Source: Desulfotomaculum copahuensis (GTDB taxonomy: Bacteria; Bacillota; Desulfotomaculia; Desulfotomaculales; Desulfovirgulaceae). From it: DNA of 62,727 bases. The translations under genes and the position numbers were made by a program. The notes beneath the pieces were generated by a model. That model was not told the DNA's origin. It made no database searches and worked only from the letters and a program-made list of their open reading frames with translations. Every line of letters begins with the position of its first letter. Position 1 is the first letter of the stretch. The stretch spans positions 1-62,727 of the forward strand of contig NZ_LYVF01000054.1 of assembly GCF_001655685.1 (NCBI RefSeq), read 5' to 3'. Positions 1 to 8,392 of this stretch are shown here, one piece after another.

Positions 1-1095
1 GGCGGTGGGGGCGGCGTCGGGGGAACGGGCGGCCGCGGCGGCGGCGGGCGCAAGTCCTACCGCAACCTGGCCGTAGTGGAGAAAACTGTTTTTGATGCCA
101 TTCGCCAGCTTTCCATGCTCACGCCGCGGCGGCTCTATTTTGCCCACAATCAGGTGATTGTGCTCTCGGAACAGTTGGTCCGCCACCGGGGAGTCAATGA
201 GATCCTGGACTTTTTCGACCGCAATCCCCAGATCCGGCGGGACAACTGGGTGCTGGTGGCCCGGGGAAAGGTGGGCGATATCATGGATGCACCGCCGGGC
301 ATCGAAACGACACCGGCCCAGCGCATTACCGGGGAGATCAACAACCGGGAACAGTCCTCCTTTTTTTCGCCCACCCGGCTGGGCGACTTCATCCAGATGC
401 TGGAGGAGCCGGCCACCGAACCCTATACGGCCATGGTGGGCCTGCTTCCCAACCCCGCTGTCAGCAAGGTGGCCTTTGATCCCGGCGGACCGGGGCCGGA
501 ACCGGCACACGATGTGAAACTGGTCGGTACGGCGGTCTTCCGGCGCGACCGGTTGGCCGGCTGGCTGGATGAGCGGGAAACCCGCGGGTTGCTGTGGGTG
601 CGCGGACAGGTGCAGGGTGGTCCGGTCAAGTTTCCCAGCCCGCATGATCCGCATAAAGATGTTGCGGTGGACATTCTGCGCGCCGGCCGGGGCGGTAGTA
701 AGCTGGAGCCGGTACTGCAGGACGGGCGTCCGGGCATGCGCATCAAGATCAAAACCCGGGTCAACCTGGTGGAAACCCAGGATTTACACTTGGATTTGGA
801 CAAGCCGGAGGTGATTGAAGAACTGCAAAAGCAACTGGAAAAAACCATCCGCGAGGAGGTGATGGCCGCAGTGACCAGACTGCAGGAGGACTACCACGCC
901 GACTGCTTCGGCTTCGGCAGCGCCTTTCACCGCAAGTATCCGGCCTTCTGGCGGCAGGCTTATTTGCAGTGGCAGGATGTTTTTCCGGCCATTCCGGTGG
1001 AGGTGGAGGTGAATGCCGTCATCCGGCGCACCGGTCTGGTCACCCGGCCCATGCGTCCGGGGTCGGGGGAGAAACTGCAGCTGCCGGGGGGTTAG
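1..1095 (+). CDS. Ger(x)C family spore germination protein, 5' end outside the window
   Basis: The reading frame is open from the first base, so only the C-terminal part (about 364 residues) is present. GerC-type proteins are lipoprotein components of nutrient germinant receptors in the inner spore membrane. The visible part matches the family: a segment around FDAIRQLSMLTPRRLYFAHN and the following VIVLSEQL, then ILDFFDRNPQIRRDNWVLVA, and a C-terminal domain with mixed charged helices and an FGFG...FW stretch. The N-terminal edge is odd: about 17 codons rich in glycine (positions 1-51) directly precede the conserved core, where related proteins normally have a short polar linker. GTG at 76 is an in-frame valine inside the gene, not the start. 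The GerA and GerB partners would lie to the left. The family call is confident; the germinant is unknown. Confidence 0.85.
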   Translation, partial: GGGGGVGGTGGRGGGGRKSYRNLAVVEKTVFDAIRQLSMLTPRRLYFAHNQVIVLSEQLVRHRGVNEILDFFDRNPQIRRDNWVLVARGKVGDIMDAPPGIETTPAQRITGEINNREQSSFFSPTRLGDFIQMLEEPATEPYTAMVGLLPNPAVSKVAFDPGGPGPEPAHDVKLVGTAVFRRDRLAGWLDERETRGLLWVRGQVQGGPVKFPSPHDPHKDVAVDILRAGRGGSKLEPVLQDGRPGMRIKIKTRVNLVETQDLHLDLDKPEVIEELQKQLEKTIREEVMAAVTRLQEDYHADCFGFGSAFHRKYPAFWRQAYLQWQDVFPAIPVEVEVNAVIRRTGLVTRPMRPGSGEKLQLPGG

Positions 1096-1395
1096 CCTGG
1101 CCGGAGAGGGGAACGGAAAAGTAAAAGCCGGCCGGGGGGTAACGCCCGCCGGAAGAAAGCTGTCACAAACAAGAACGGGCTTTATTTGAAAATCTTGGTA
1201 CTTATTGATGTAGTTTTGCCTGCAGGCAAGACGGGTGTTGGTATGGCTATCCGGTATATTTGGACACGGTTTATATGGCGATGGATTCAAGGCGAAGCCC
1301 CGCTCATTCTATGCCCCGGGGCCGCAGCTGCTAAAGGGCTGGTTTCGCTATAACCGGACGCCCGGCGTTCCGGCGTCCCGGACGGGGGGAAAGTG

Positions 1396-1626
1396 ATGGA
1401 TATTATTTTACTGATCATTGTTTTTGGTCTGATCATCGCCGCCCAGGCGCCGCCGCTGATTAAAAAGAAAATGTGGCGGGAACTGGCCGCCTTCTCTGTT
1501 TTGATGCTCATCGGCATGTTTTACAGTTTCGGATTGGCCCTGAACCTGCCACTGCCCAATCCGGCCAAGGCGGTGGAAGCAGTTTTCGCCCCGCTGACCA
1601 GGCTGATCCAGAAGGCCTTTATTTGA
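1396..1626 (+). CDS. small two-helix membrane protein
   Basis: A 76-residue protein with two hydrophobic segments (about residues 2-18 and 28-50) separated by a basic loop (LIKKKMWREL), and a short C-terminal tail. I do not recognise a named family. ATG 1396 is chosen over the overlapping GTG 1393 because the GGGGGGA stretch at 1384-1390 lies at normal distance from it. It follows the germination gene on the same strand after about 300 bases. A role at the spore membrane would be a guess from position only. The roughly 300 bases between it and the GerC gene hold no gene I can support. Confidence 0.6.
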   Translation: MDIILLIIVFGLIIAAQAPPLIKKKMWRELAAFSVLMLIGMFYSFGLALNLPLPNPAKAVEAVFAPLTRLIQKAFI

Positions 1627-1879
1627 CTGGAATCTTAAACCAGCTGCTCATGCCCGAAGCACCGGTGCAATTGTAGCACGGTCCCGGACAGCATCTCCGG
1701 GGTCACTGTTTTTCAGCGTTCGGGCGTGCCTGCCGCCGGCCTGCTGTTCACGCTCCGGGCGCATTTTCGAGCAAAAATTCCATCCGGTGAAATTAATGTA
1801 ACAGCTTGTCAGGGCATGCACAAAATGATAAACTGTTTAAGGGTATTGCTCTTATCCCCGTGCGGAGAGAATATTTTGG

Positions 1880-2149
1880 ATGGTGAATGCTATGGCCGGC
1901 GGGTACAGGCAGTATCAAAGCACATGGGTGCTGGTATTGCTTTTGTTGGTGGGTGCTTTGGTGGGCAACGCCCTGGCCGCCATGCTGGCGCCGGTGGTGC
2001 CCTTTCTCAAGGCCAGTTATACGATCGGCCTGCAACCGGCCACCCTGGATTTACAATTGTTCCGGGTGACCTTCGGCTTTAATCTTACCCTGGGGCCGCT
2101 GACCGCCCTCGGTCTAATTTTCGGCTACCTGCTTTACCGCAAGCTGTAA
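1880..2149 (+). CDS. DUF4321-type small membrane protein
   Basis: An 89-residue protein with two membrane helices (about residues 16-36 and 64-86) and a conserved-looking middle part with PVVPFLKASYTIGL and FRVTFGFNLTLGPL. This pattern, and the position just upstream of maf-radC-mreB, fit the DUF4321 family of spore-forming Firmicutes. The function is unknown. GGAGA at 1865-1869 supports ATG 1880. The stop codon is 11 bases before the maf reading frame, so it is probably co-transcribed with maf. Recognition is from memory of the family and its gene neighbourhood. Confidence 0.7.
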   Translation: MVNAMAGGYRQYQSTWVLVLLLLVGALVGNALAAMLAPVVPFLKASYTIGLQPATLDLQLFRVTFGFNLTLGPLTALGLIFGYLLYRKL

Positions 2150-2160
2150 ACCGTTGTCCG

Positions 2161-2808
2161 ATGGAGGGACGTGGCAAGTTGACACCCATTTTTCTGGCTT
2201 CCTCCTCACCCCGCCGCCGGGCGCTGCTGGAGCAGGCGGGCATCCCTTTTACCCTGCTCACCCCGCGGGTGAGTGAGGAGGTAGACGGGGAACCGCCCCC
2301 GCCCCACCAACTGGTGGAAAGGCTGGCCCGGCGCAAGGCCGCGGCCGGGGCACGGCTGGTCGACCGCGGATTGATCATCGGTGCGGACACGATTGTAGTG
2401 TTCCGGGGACGGGTGCTGGGTAAACCGGCTGATTCCGCCGCCGCGGAAGAAATGCTGCACCTGCTGCAGGGGGCCAGCCATGACGTATTCACCGGCCTGG
2501 CTGTGATTGAGCAGCCGGGGGGCAGGACAATGACGGCCTGGGAACGCACCCGGGTAACCTTCCGGACGTTGACGGACGAAGAAATCCGTCTTTATGCAGC
2601 CACCGGGGAGCCGGCGGATAAAGCGGGTGCTTACGCCGCGCAGGGACTGGGGGCAATTTTTATTACTTCCATCGAGGGTTGCTATTTCAATGTGGTCGGC
2701 CTGCCCCTGGCCCGCCTGGCCGTCATGCTGGCCGGATTCGGCGTGCATGTGCTCGCGCTGGCCGCCGGACGGCCGGCCTTCATCAATAAGGGGCGCCTGG
2801 AGGAGTGA
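2161..2808 (+). CDS. maf: Maf nucleotide pyrophosphatase
   Basis: Maf proteins hydrolyse non-canonical or selected nucleoside triphosphates to monophosphates and can affect septum formation. The signature FLASSSPRRRALLEQAGI is near the N-terminus, followed by the conserved ADTIVVFRGRVLGKP motif at about residues 77-91, and by DKAGAYAAQGLGA and the GCYFNVVGLPL motif near the C-terminus. At 215 residues it is slightly longer than the usual 190-200. The true start may be TTG 2179, which has GGAGGG at 2163-2168 upstream and would begin just before the first strand, as in relatives. It overlaps the radC region and is the first gene of the maf-radC-mreBCD-min cluster. Confidence 0.93.
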   Translation: MEGRGKLTPIFLASSSPRRRALLEQAGIPFTLLTPRVSEEVDGEPPPPHQLVERLARRKAAAGARLVDRGLIIGADTIVVFRGRVLGKPADSAAAEEMLHLLQGASHDVFTGLAVIEQPGGRTMTAWERTRVTFRTLTDEEIRLYAATGEPADKAGAYAAQGLGAIFITSIEGCYFNVVGLPLARLAVMLAGFGVHVLALAAGRPAFINKGRLEE

Positions 2809-2810
2809 GC

Positions 2811-3506
2811 GTGGATTCCACCGGTTACCATGTAACCATCAAGGACATGCCCGTCGATCTGCGTCCCCGGGAGCGCCTGCTCCAGGAGGGGGCCGGTGTG
2901 CTCACCGATATAGAATTGTTGGCCATCATATTACGTACCGGTATCCAAACGGCCAGCGCCGTTCAACTGGCGGCGGCCGTGCTGGGACGTTTTGGCGGCC
3001 TGCGCATGCTGGTGCAGGCCAGTGTGGAGGAATTGAGCAGCATGCCCGGCATCGGCCCGGCCAAGGCGGCACAGATCAAGGCGGCGTTGGAAGCCGGGCG
3101 GCGGGTGGCCGTCAGTAGCGACTCCTTCCGGCCGGTAATTAAAAGTCCGGAGGATGTAGCCGGCCTGGTCATGGAGGAAATGCGCCACCTGGACCGGGAG
3201 CATTTCCGTGCCCTGCTTTTAAATACCCGCCATCAGGTCATTGTCCGGGAAACCATCTCCATCGGCACATTGAATTCTTCCACGGTCCATCCCCGGGAAC
3301 TTTTCAGAAACGCCATCAAGCGCGGCGCGGCGGCGTTGATTCTGGTGCACAACCACCCCAGCGGGGATCCGTCCCCGAGCAGTGAGGACCTGGATGTCAC
3401 CAGACGCCTGCAGGAGGCCGGGCGGATAATCGGCATTGACGTGCTGGATCATGTGATCATCGGGGATAACAGGTTTGTCAGTTTGAAGGCGCAAGGACAG
3501 ATTTGA
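2811..3506 (+). CDS. radC: RadC (JAB/MPN domain) DNA repair-associated protein
   Basis: RadC has an N-terminal helix-hairpin-helix region (ELSSMPGIGPAKAAQIKAALE, about residues 75-95) and a C-terminal JAB/MPN metalloprotease-like domain. The metal-binding JAMM signature HNHPSGDPSPSSED is intact near residues 180-193. Its biochemical role is unsettled despite the name. GTG 2811 is preferred: GGAGG at 2799-2803, which lies inside the end of maf, has normal spacing to it. GTG 2805 would be only one base away from the Shine-Dalgarno sequence. Length (231 residues) is typical. The maf-radC-mreB order is common in Firmicutes. Confidence 0.95.
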   Translation: MDSTGYHVTIKDMPVDLRPRERLLQEGAGVLTDIELLAIILRTGIQTASAVQLAAAVLGRFGGLRMLVQASVEELSSMPGIGPAKAAQIKAALEAGRRVAVSSDSFRPVIKSPEDVAGLVMEEMRHLDREHFRALLLNTRHQVIVRETISIGTLNSSTVHPRELFRNAIKRGAAALILVHNHPSGDPSPSSEDLDVTRRLQEAGRIIGIDVLDHVIIGDNRFVSLKAQGQI

Positions 3507-4562
<1,056 letters not shown>

Positions 4563-4782
4563 AACAGGCCGCGGGCGGTGTCATCTGCCGTCACCGCCCG
4601 CGCATGGATTCGCATTGTATCCCGCCGGCGGGGCGGCTGCATGTATGTGGTTGTATCCCGGGCGGGCGTGCAAGCCGTAAAATCCACGGGCGGCCGCCCG
4701 GATGGGCGCAGTTGCCCGGGATTTGACGGGGGTGCGTGCGGCCGGAATTTATGTTTGCAGCATGGCGGAAGGTGTATGTGAG

Positions 4783-5667
4783 GTGGCTAATTTTTCCGGT
4801 AAAAAGATCATCCTGGCGGCCATATTGCTGGTGGCCGTCTTTATGCTTATGCGTGCCACCGCCTTCGGGCGGGTCGGGGTGACACCCCTGGAGGGCGCGC
4901 TCAGGGATGCCCTTTCCCCGGTGCAGCAGGTAACCACCAGAGTGGGGCAGGGAATGAGAAACTTTTTTACCGCCCCGTTTTCCCTGGTCGAAGCCGCCCG
5001 GCAGGAAAAGCGGCTGTCCCGGGAGATAAAGGATTTACAGGGGCAATTGCGGCAGGCCGGTGAATACCGGCTGGAGAGCCAGCGGCTGCAGAAGTTGCTC
5101 GATTTCAAAGAAAACACCGCCGGCAGCGCCGGCTTTCAGACCACGGCGGCAGCGGTGGTGGGACGGGATCCGGGAAACTGGTTTTCCACCATCACTTTGA
5201 ACAAGGGCACCGCCGACGGGTTGAAGGCCGACATGACCGTGCTGGCGCCGGAGGGCCTGGTGGGCCGGATCATCGCCGTGAGTCCCCATACCGCCCAGGT
5301 GCTTTTGCTCACCGACCCGCGTAGCGCTGTGAGCAGCCTGCTCCAGGATACCCGTGCGCCCGGCCTGGTGGAAGGAACCGGCGGCGCCACCGGCGGCCTG
5401 CGCATGAAAAACATCCCCACCGATACCCCGGTACATGCCGGTCAGGTGGTGGTCAGTTCCGGCACGGGCAGCCTGTTTCCGAAGGGGGTTCCCATCGGGC
5501 AGGTTACCGGCAGCAACCGGGATCCGACCGGTCTTTTTTATGACGCCACGGTGCGCCCCTTTGTCGATTTCAACCGGCTGGAAGAAGTGCTGGTGGTTAC
5601 CAGTGTACAGCAGCCGGCCAATACGGGGCAAAAAATTTCTGGAAACTGGAGTCAATTTGGCCGCTAG
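4783..5667 (+). CDS. mreC: Rod-shape determining protein MreC
   Basis: MreC is a bitopic membrane protein that links MreB to the wall synthases. The protein has a short cytoplasmic stretch, one transmembrane helix (KIILAAILLVAVFMLM), a coiled coil (about residues 65-105) and a beta-rich extracellular domain including VGRDPGNWFSTITLNKG and AVSSLLQDTRAPGLVEG. GTG 4783 is chosen because GGAAGG at 4767-4772 sits about 10 bases upstream and the product then begins directly before the helix. ATG 4762 is in frame but has no clear Shine-Dalgarno sequence. The 294-residue length is normal. It lies about 220 bases after mreB. Confidence 0.93.
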   Translation: MANFSGKKIILAAILLVAVFMLMRATAFGRVGVTPLEGALRDALSPVQQVTTRVGQGMRNFFTAPFSLVEAARQEKRLSREIKDLQGQLRQAGEYRLESQRLQKLLDFKENTAGSAGFQTTAAAVVGRDPGNWFSTITLNKGTADGLKADMTVLAPEGLVGRIIAVSPHTAQVLLLTDPRSAVSSLLQDTRAPGLVEGTGGATGGLRMKNIPTDTPVHAGQVVVSSGTGSLFPKGVPIGQVTGSNRDPTGLFYDATVRPFVDFNRLEEVLVVTSVQQPANTGQKISGNWSQFGR

Positions 5668-5847
5668 CCGGCCGGACAGCCGGCCCGGCCGGGGGAAGCC
5701 CGGGGTTGCCGCCGAAGGGGGCGGCAGCATGAATGAAGCCGGCCGGGCAAACCGGAAGGAACGGCTTTTCGCGGCCGGCGCCCGGCCGGGCGCGGCTTGG
5801 AGGCGGGGCGGGTGCCGGGAACCGCGGTTTCGACAGGGGGGGGTTTC

Positions 5848-6345
5848 TTGCGCGGGTTGGTTCTGCTGGGGCTTCTGGCCCTGGCTTTACTGTTGCAGGG
5901 TACAGTGCTGGGAATGCTGCGCATTGGTGGCGTGATGCCCGATCTGGTTCTGATGCTGGTGGTTTTTGTGGCATTTTTAAGCGGTAAAACGGAAGGCGCC
6001 TTTTGGGGCTTTGTGGCCGGCCTGATCAAGGATGCGGCCGCCGGCAGTTATTTCGGCCTGAACGCCCTTTCCCTGATGACGGCCGGTTACCTGGTCGGTC
6101 TGGCCGAACGCCGGCTGTACAAGGACAGTATTCCGGTGGCCATGTTCGTCACCTGGCTGGCCGCCGTGGTCAGTCAACTGGCTCATTACCTGTTATTGCT
6201 CTATTGGGGGATGGATATACCGCCCGGAACGGCGATGCGGGTGATCTTCGGCGTTGCCTTTTATACTGCGGTCCTGGTGCCTTTATTTTACCGTCGCTTC
6301 TACCGCTCGCAACTGCATGGCTGGTTGCGGAACCGGCAGTATTAG
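5848..6345 (+). CDS. mreD: Rod-shape determining protein MreD
   Basis: MreD is the integral membrane partner of MreC in the elongasome. The product is about 165 residues with five or six hydrophobic helices, and has the family motifs MPDLVLMLVVFVAF and EGAFWGFVAGLIKDAAAGS near residues 25-70. TTG 5848 is chosen: a G-rich Shine-Dalgarno stretch at 5836-5843 precedes it, the length then matches the family, and the first helix begins immediately. A longer in-frame start at 5797 would add 17 non-conserved residues. In many relatives a class B penicillin-binding protein follows; here a 270-base gap and a terminator follow instead. Confidence 0.9.
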   Translation: MRGLVLLGLLALALLLQGTVLGMLRIGGVMPDLVLMLVVFVAFLSGKTEGAFWGFVAGLIKDAAAGSYFGLNALSLMTAGYLVGLAERRLYKDSIPVAMFVTWLAAVVSQLAHYLLLLYWGMDIPPGTAMRVIFGVAFYTAVLVPLFYRRFYRSQLHGWLRNRQY

Positions 6346-6510
6346 CCGGACGGAAATGCGAAGACGGTACTTTTTTGCGGCCTTTAATTCCCGCAGATAT
6401 CCGGAATTGCACCGGTGGCGGCGGCCGGTACGGCGGCCAGGTCATGCCGGCCTTCACCGCACAGGCCGCTAAAAATAGCGGGAAGAGCATCATAATGTCT
6501 AAAATATATA

Positions 6511-6541
6511 GAAAAACAGGGCTGAAAGCCCCGTTTTTTTT
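6511..6541 (+). terminator. Rho-independent terminator after mreD
   Basis: GGGCT, a GAA loop and AGCCC, extended by A-rich and T-rich arms and followed by nine T residues. It separates mreBCD from minCDE. The 270 bases between mreD and minC hold no other feature that I can support. Confidence 0.8.
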
Positions 6542-6617
6542 TGCGTGTTTTAGCAGGATTTGGTTACAGGCTGTAGAATTTAACATCAGTCGTGTAATAA
6601 GGGGAGAGCCTTTGCTC

Positions 6618-7040
6618 ATGGAGATAAAGAAAGCAGCCCCGGGTAAAGGGACAATGGCCTTTTCCCCGGGGGACACCGGGGACTTGATTGACGATAATAC
6701 TATCCTGGTGCAGCGGACACTTCGTTCCGGTCAAAAAGTGCACTTTGACGGCAATATCGTGGTGCTGGGTGATATAAACCCGGGGGCGGAGGTGGTGGCC
6801 ACGGGAAATGTAATCGTCATGGGCTCCATCCGTGGGGTGGTGCATGCCGGCGCCGCCGGTGATGAAGAGGCCGTGGTGATGGCTTTCCGTCTGAAACCGA
6901 CCCAGTTGCGCATTGCCACCCATATTACCCGGCCGCCCGATGAACAGGCCGGTGATCCGGAGCAGCCCGAAGTGGCCCGGATAAAAAACGGGGTGGTCAC
7001 CATAGAAGCCCTGCTGACCGATCGCCAGGGTGTAATTTGA
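6618..7040 (+). CDS. minC: Septum-site protein MinC, short form with only the C-terminal domain
   Basis: MinC inhibits FtsZ assembly through its N-terminal domain and binds MinD through a C-terminal beta-helix. This 140-residue protein contains the C-terminal domain only (about residues 25-135): LRSGQKVHFDGNIVVLGDIN, GAEVVATGNVIVMGSIRGVV and HAGAAGDEEAVVMAF. Typical MinC is 210-230 residues. The frame upstream stays open to 6003 but reads mreD in another frame and non-conserved sequence, so it does not supply the missing domain. ATG 6618 has GGGGAGAG at 6601-6608. It is followed by minD and minE. Either FtsZ inhibition is done differently here, or the short N-terminal tail replaces the domain. 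Confidence 0.85.
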   Translation: MEIKKAAPGKGTMAFSPGDTGDLIDDNTILVQRTLRSGQKVHFDGNIVVLGDINPGAEVVATGNVIVMGSIRGVVHAGAAGDEEAVVMAFRLKPTQLRIATHITRPPDEQAGDPEQPEVARIKNGVVTIEALLTDRQGVI

Positions 7041-7092
7041 GGAACACGGAAATGACCGGATGGAAACTGCGAGCAAAGAGGGGGAACTGGCA

Positions 7093-7884
7093 TTGAGCGA
7101 GGTAATTGTAGTTACTTCCGGCAAGGGGGGGGTGGGTAAAACCACCACTACGGCCAACCTGGGGGTGGGCCTGGCCAGTCAGGGGCATAAGGTGGCCCTG
7201 GTTGACGCGGATATCGGGTTGCGCAACCTGGATGTGGTGCTGGGACTGGAAAACCGGATTGTCTATGACATTACCGATGTTACCGGGGGGCATTGCCGTT
7301 TGCGGCAGGCCTTGATTAAGGATAAACGTTTTGAGGGCCTGTTCCTGTTGCCCGCCGCACAGACCAAAGATAAAACCGCGGTCAGTCCGGAGGAGATGAA
7401 AGAGCTGTGCGGTGAACTGCGGCAGGAATTTGAATTTGTGATTATCGACTGTCCGGCCGGCATCGAGCAGGGTTTCCGCAACGCCATCGCGGGGGCGGAC
7501 CGGGCTGTTGTGGTTACTACGCCGGAAGTGTCGGCAGTGCGGGATGCCGACCGGATTATCGGCCTGCTGGAAGCCGCCGAACTGCGGGATCCAAAACTGA
7601 TTGTCAACCGCCTGCGTTCGCGGATGGTGCGTCAGGGGGATATGATGAGCATTGAAGATATCATCGACATTCTTGCCATTGACCTGTTGGGAGTGGTGCC
7701 CGAGGACGACATGGTGGTGATCAGCACAAACCGGGGCGAGGCGGTGGTTCAAGATGACCGTTCCCGATCAGGCCAGGCCTACCGGAACATTGTCCAGCGC
7801 ATCAAGGGGGAAGCCGTGCCGATGATGAACCTGGATGAGGGCGGCCTGATGTACAGGCTGCGCCGCATGATCGGTTTGAAATAA
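7093..7884 (+). CDS. minD: Septum-site determining ATPase MinD
   Basis: MinD is a ParA-family membrane ATPase that recruits MinC and is displaced by MinE. The deviant Walker A motif SGKGGVGKTTT is at about residues 9-19, with DADIGLRNLDVVLG and VIIDCPAGIEQGF further on. The C-terminus LMYRLRRMIGLK has the amphipathic membrane-targeting character of MinD. TTG 7093 is favoured: GAGGGGG lies about 8 bases upstream and the length (263 residues) is then typical. An upstream in-frame ATG at 7060 would add 11 residues. It is flanked by minC and minE. Confidence 0.95.
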   Translation: MSEVIVVTSGKGGVGKTTTTANLGVGLASQGHKVALVDADIGLRNLDVVLGLENRIVYDITDVTGGHCRLRQALIKDKRFEGLFLLPAAQTKDKTAVSPEEMKELCGELRQEFEFVIIDCPAGIEQGFRNAIAGADRAVVVTTPEVSAVRDADRIIGLLEAAELRDPKLIVNRLRSRMVRQGDMMSIEDIIDILAIDLLGVVPEDDMVVISTNRGEAVVQDDRSRSGQAYRNIVQRIKGEAVPMMNLDEGGLMYRLRRMIGLK

Positions 7885-7899
7885 GCCTGGAAGGGGGGA

Positions 7900-8193
7900 A
7901 TGGCCTTGCTTGATTTTTTAAGCCGGATGTTCGGACGGGAAGCCAACGGCAGTAAAAACATCGCCAAGGAAAGGTTGCGTCTGGTGCTGGTGCACGACCG
8001 GGCCAGCGTTTCGCCCCAGTTGTTGCAGACCTTGAAAGTGGAGTTGATTCAGGTAATCTCCCATTATATGGACATTGACGAGGAAGCTTTGGAAGTCACG
8101 CTGGACAGCAACGAAAATCAGGTCGCCCTGGTGGCCAGCATCCCGGTCAAAGGGATGAAGCGGACAACCAGGAGTCTGGCCGGCAGTATTTAG
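7900..8193 (+). CDS. minE: Cell division topological specificity factor MinE
   Basis: MinE stimulates the MinD ATPase and sets the Min pattern. The 97-residue product has the amphipathic N-terminus MALLDFLSRMFG, the MinD-contact segment KNIAKERLRLVLVHDRA and the topological domain with LQTLKVELIQVISHYMDID. Spacing to minD is 15 bases, with GGGGGGAATG before the start. The presence of MinE rather than a DivIVA-only system fits Clostridia that keep minCDE. Confidence 0.96.
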   Translation: MALLDFLSRMFGREANGSKNIAKERLRLVLVHDRASVSPQLLQTLKVELIQVISHYMDIDEEALEVTLDSNENQVALVASIPVKGMKRTTRSLAGSI

Positions 8194-8198
8194 GAAAG

Positions 8199-8239
8199 AG
8201 TCTCCCGCGGAAAATTGCCAGTACCGCGGGACTTTTTTT
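8199..8239 (+). terminator. Rho-independent terminator after minE
   Basis: TCCCGCGG and CCGCGGGA arms enclose a loop of about 14 bases, followed by a run of seven T residues. It probably ends the minCDE transcript. Confidence 0.75.
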
Positions 8240-8392
8240 ATCCGGGCAGGTGTTATATAATTAATATCGTTAAAAAACACCCCGGCACCCGGGCGGTGAT
8301 CCCGTCCGGTTATTGCTTTGAACCGGGACACGTACCGGGTTTTCGTCGCCCGTGTTCCGGCGGCACAGTCCGGGTTAAGGCGGTGGCAGCAG

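Noticed and set aside
6003-6617. A long upstream extension of minC
   Set aside because: The frame is open, but its upstream part is the shadow of mreD and crosses a terminator; it has no MinC N-domain motif.
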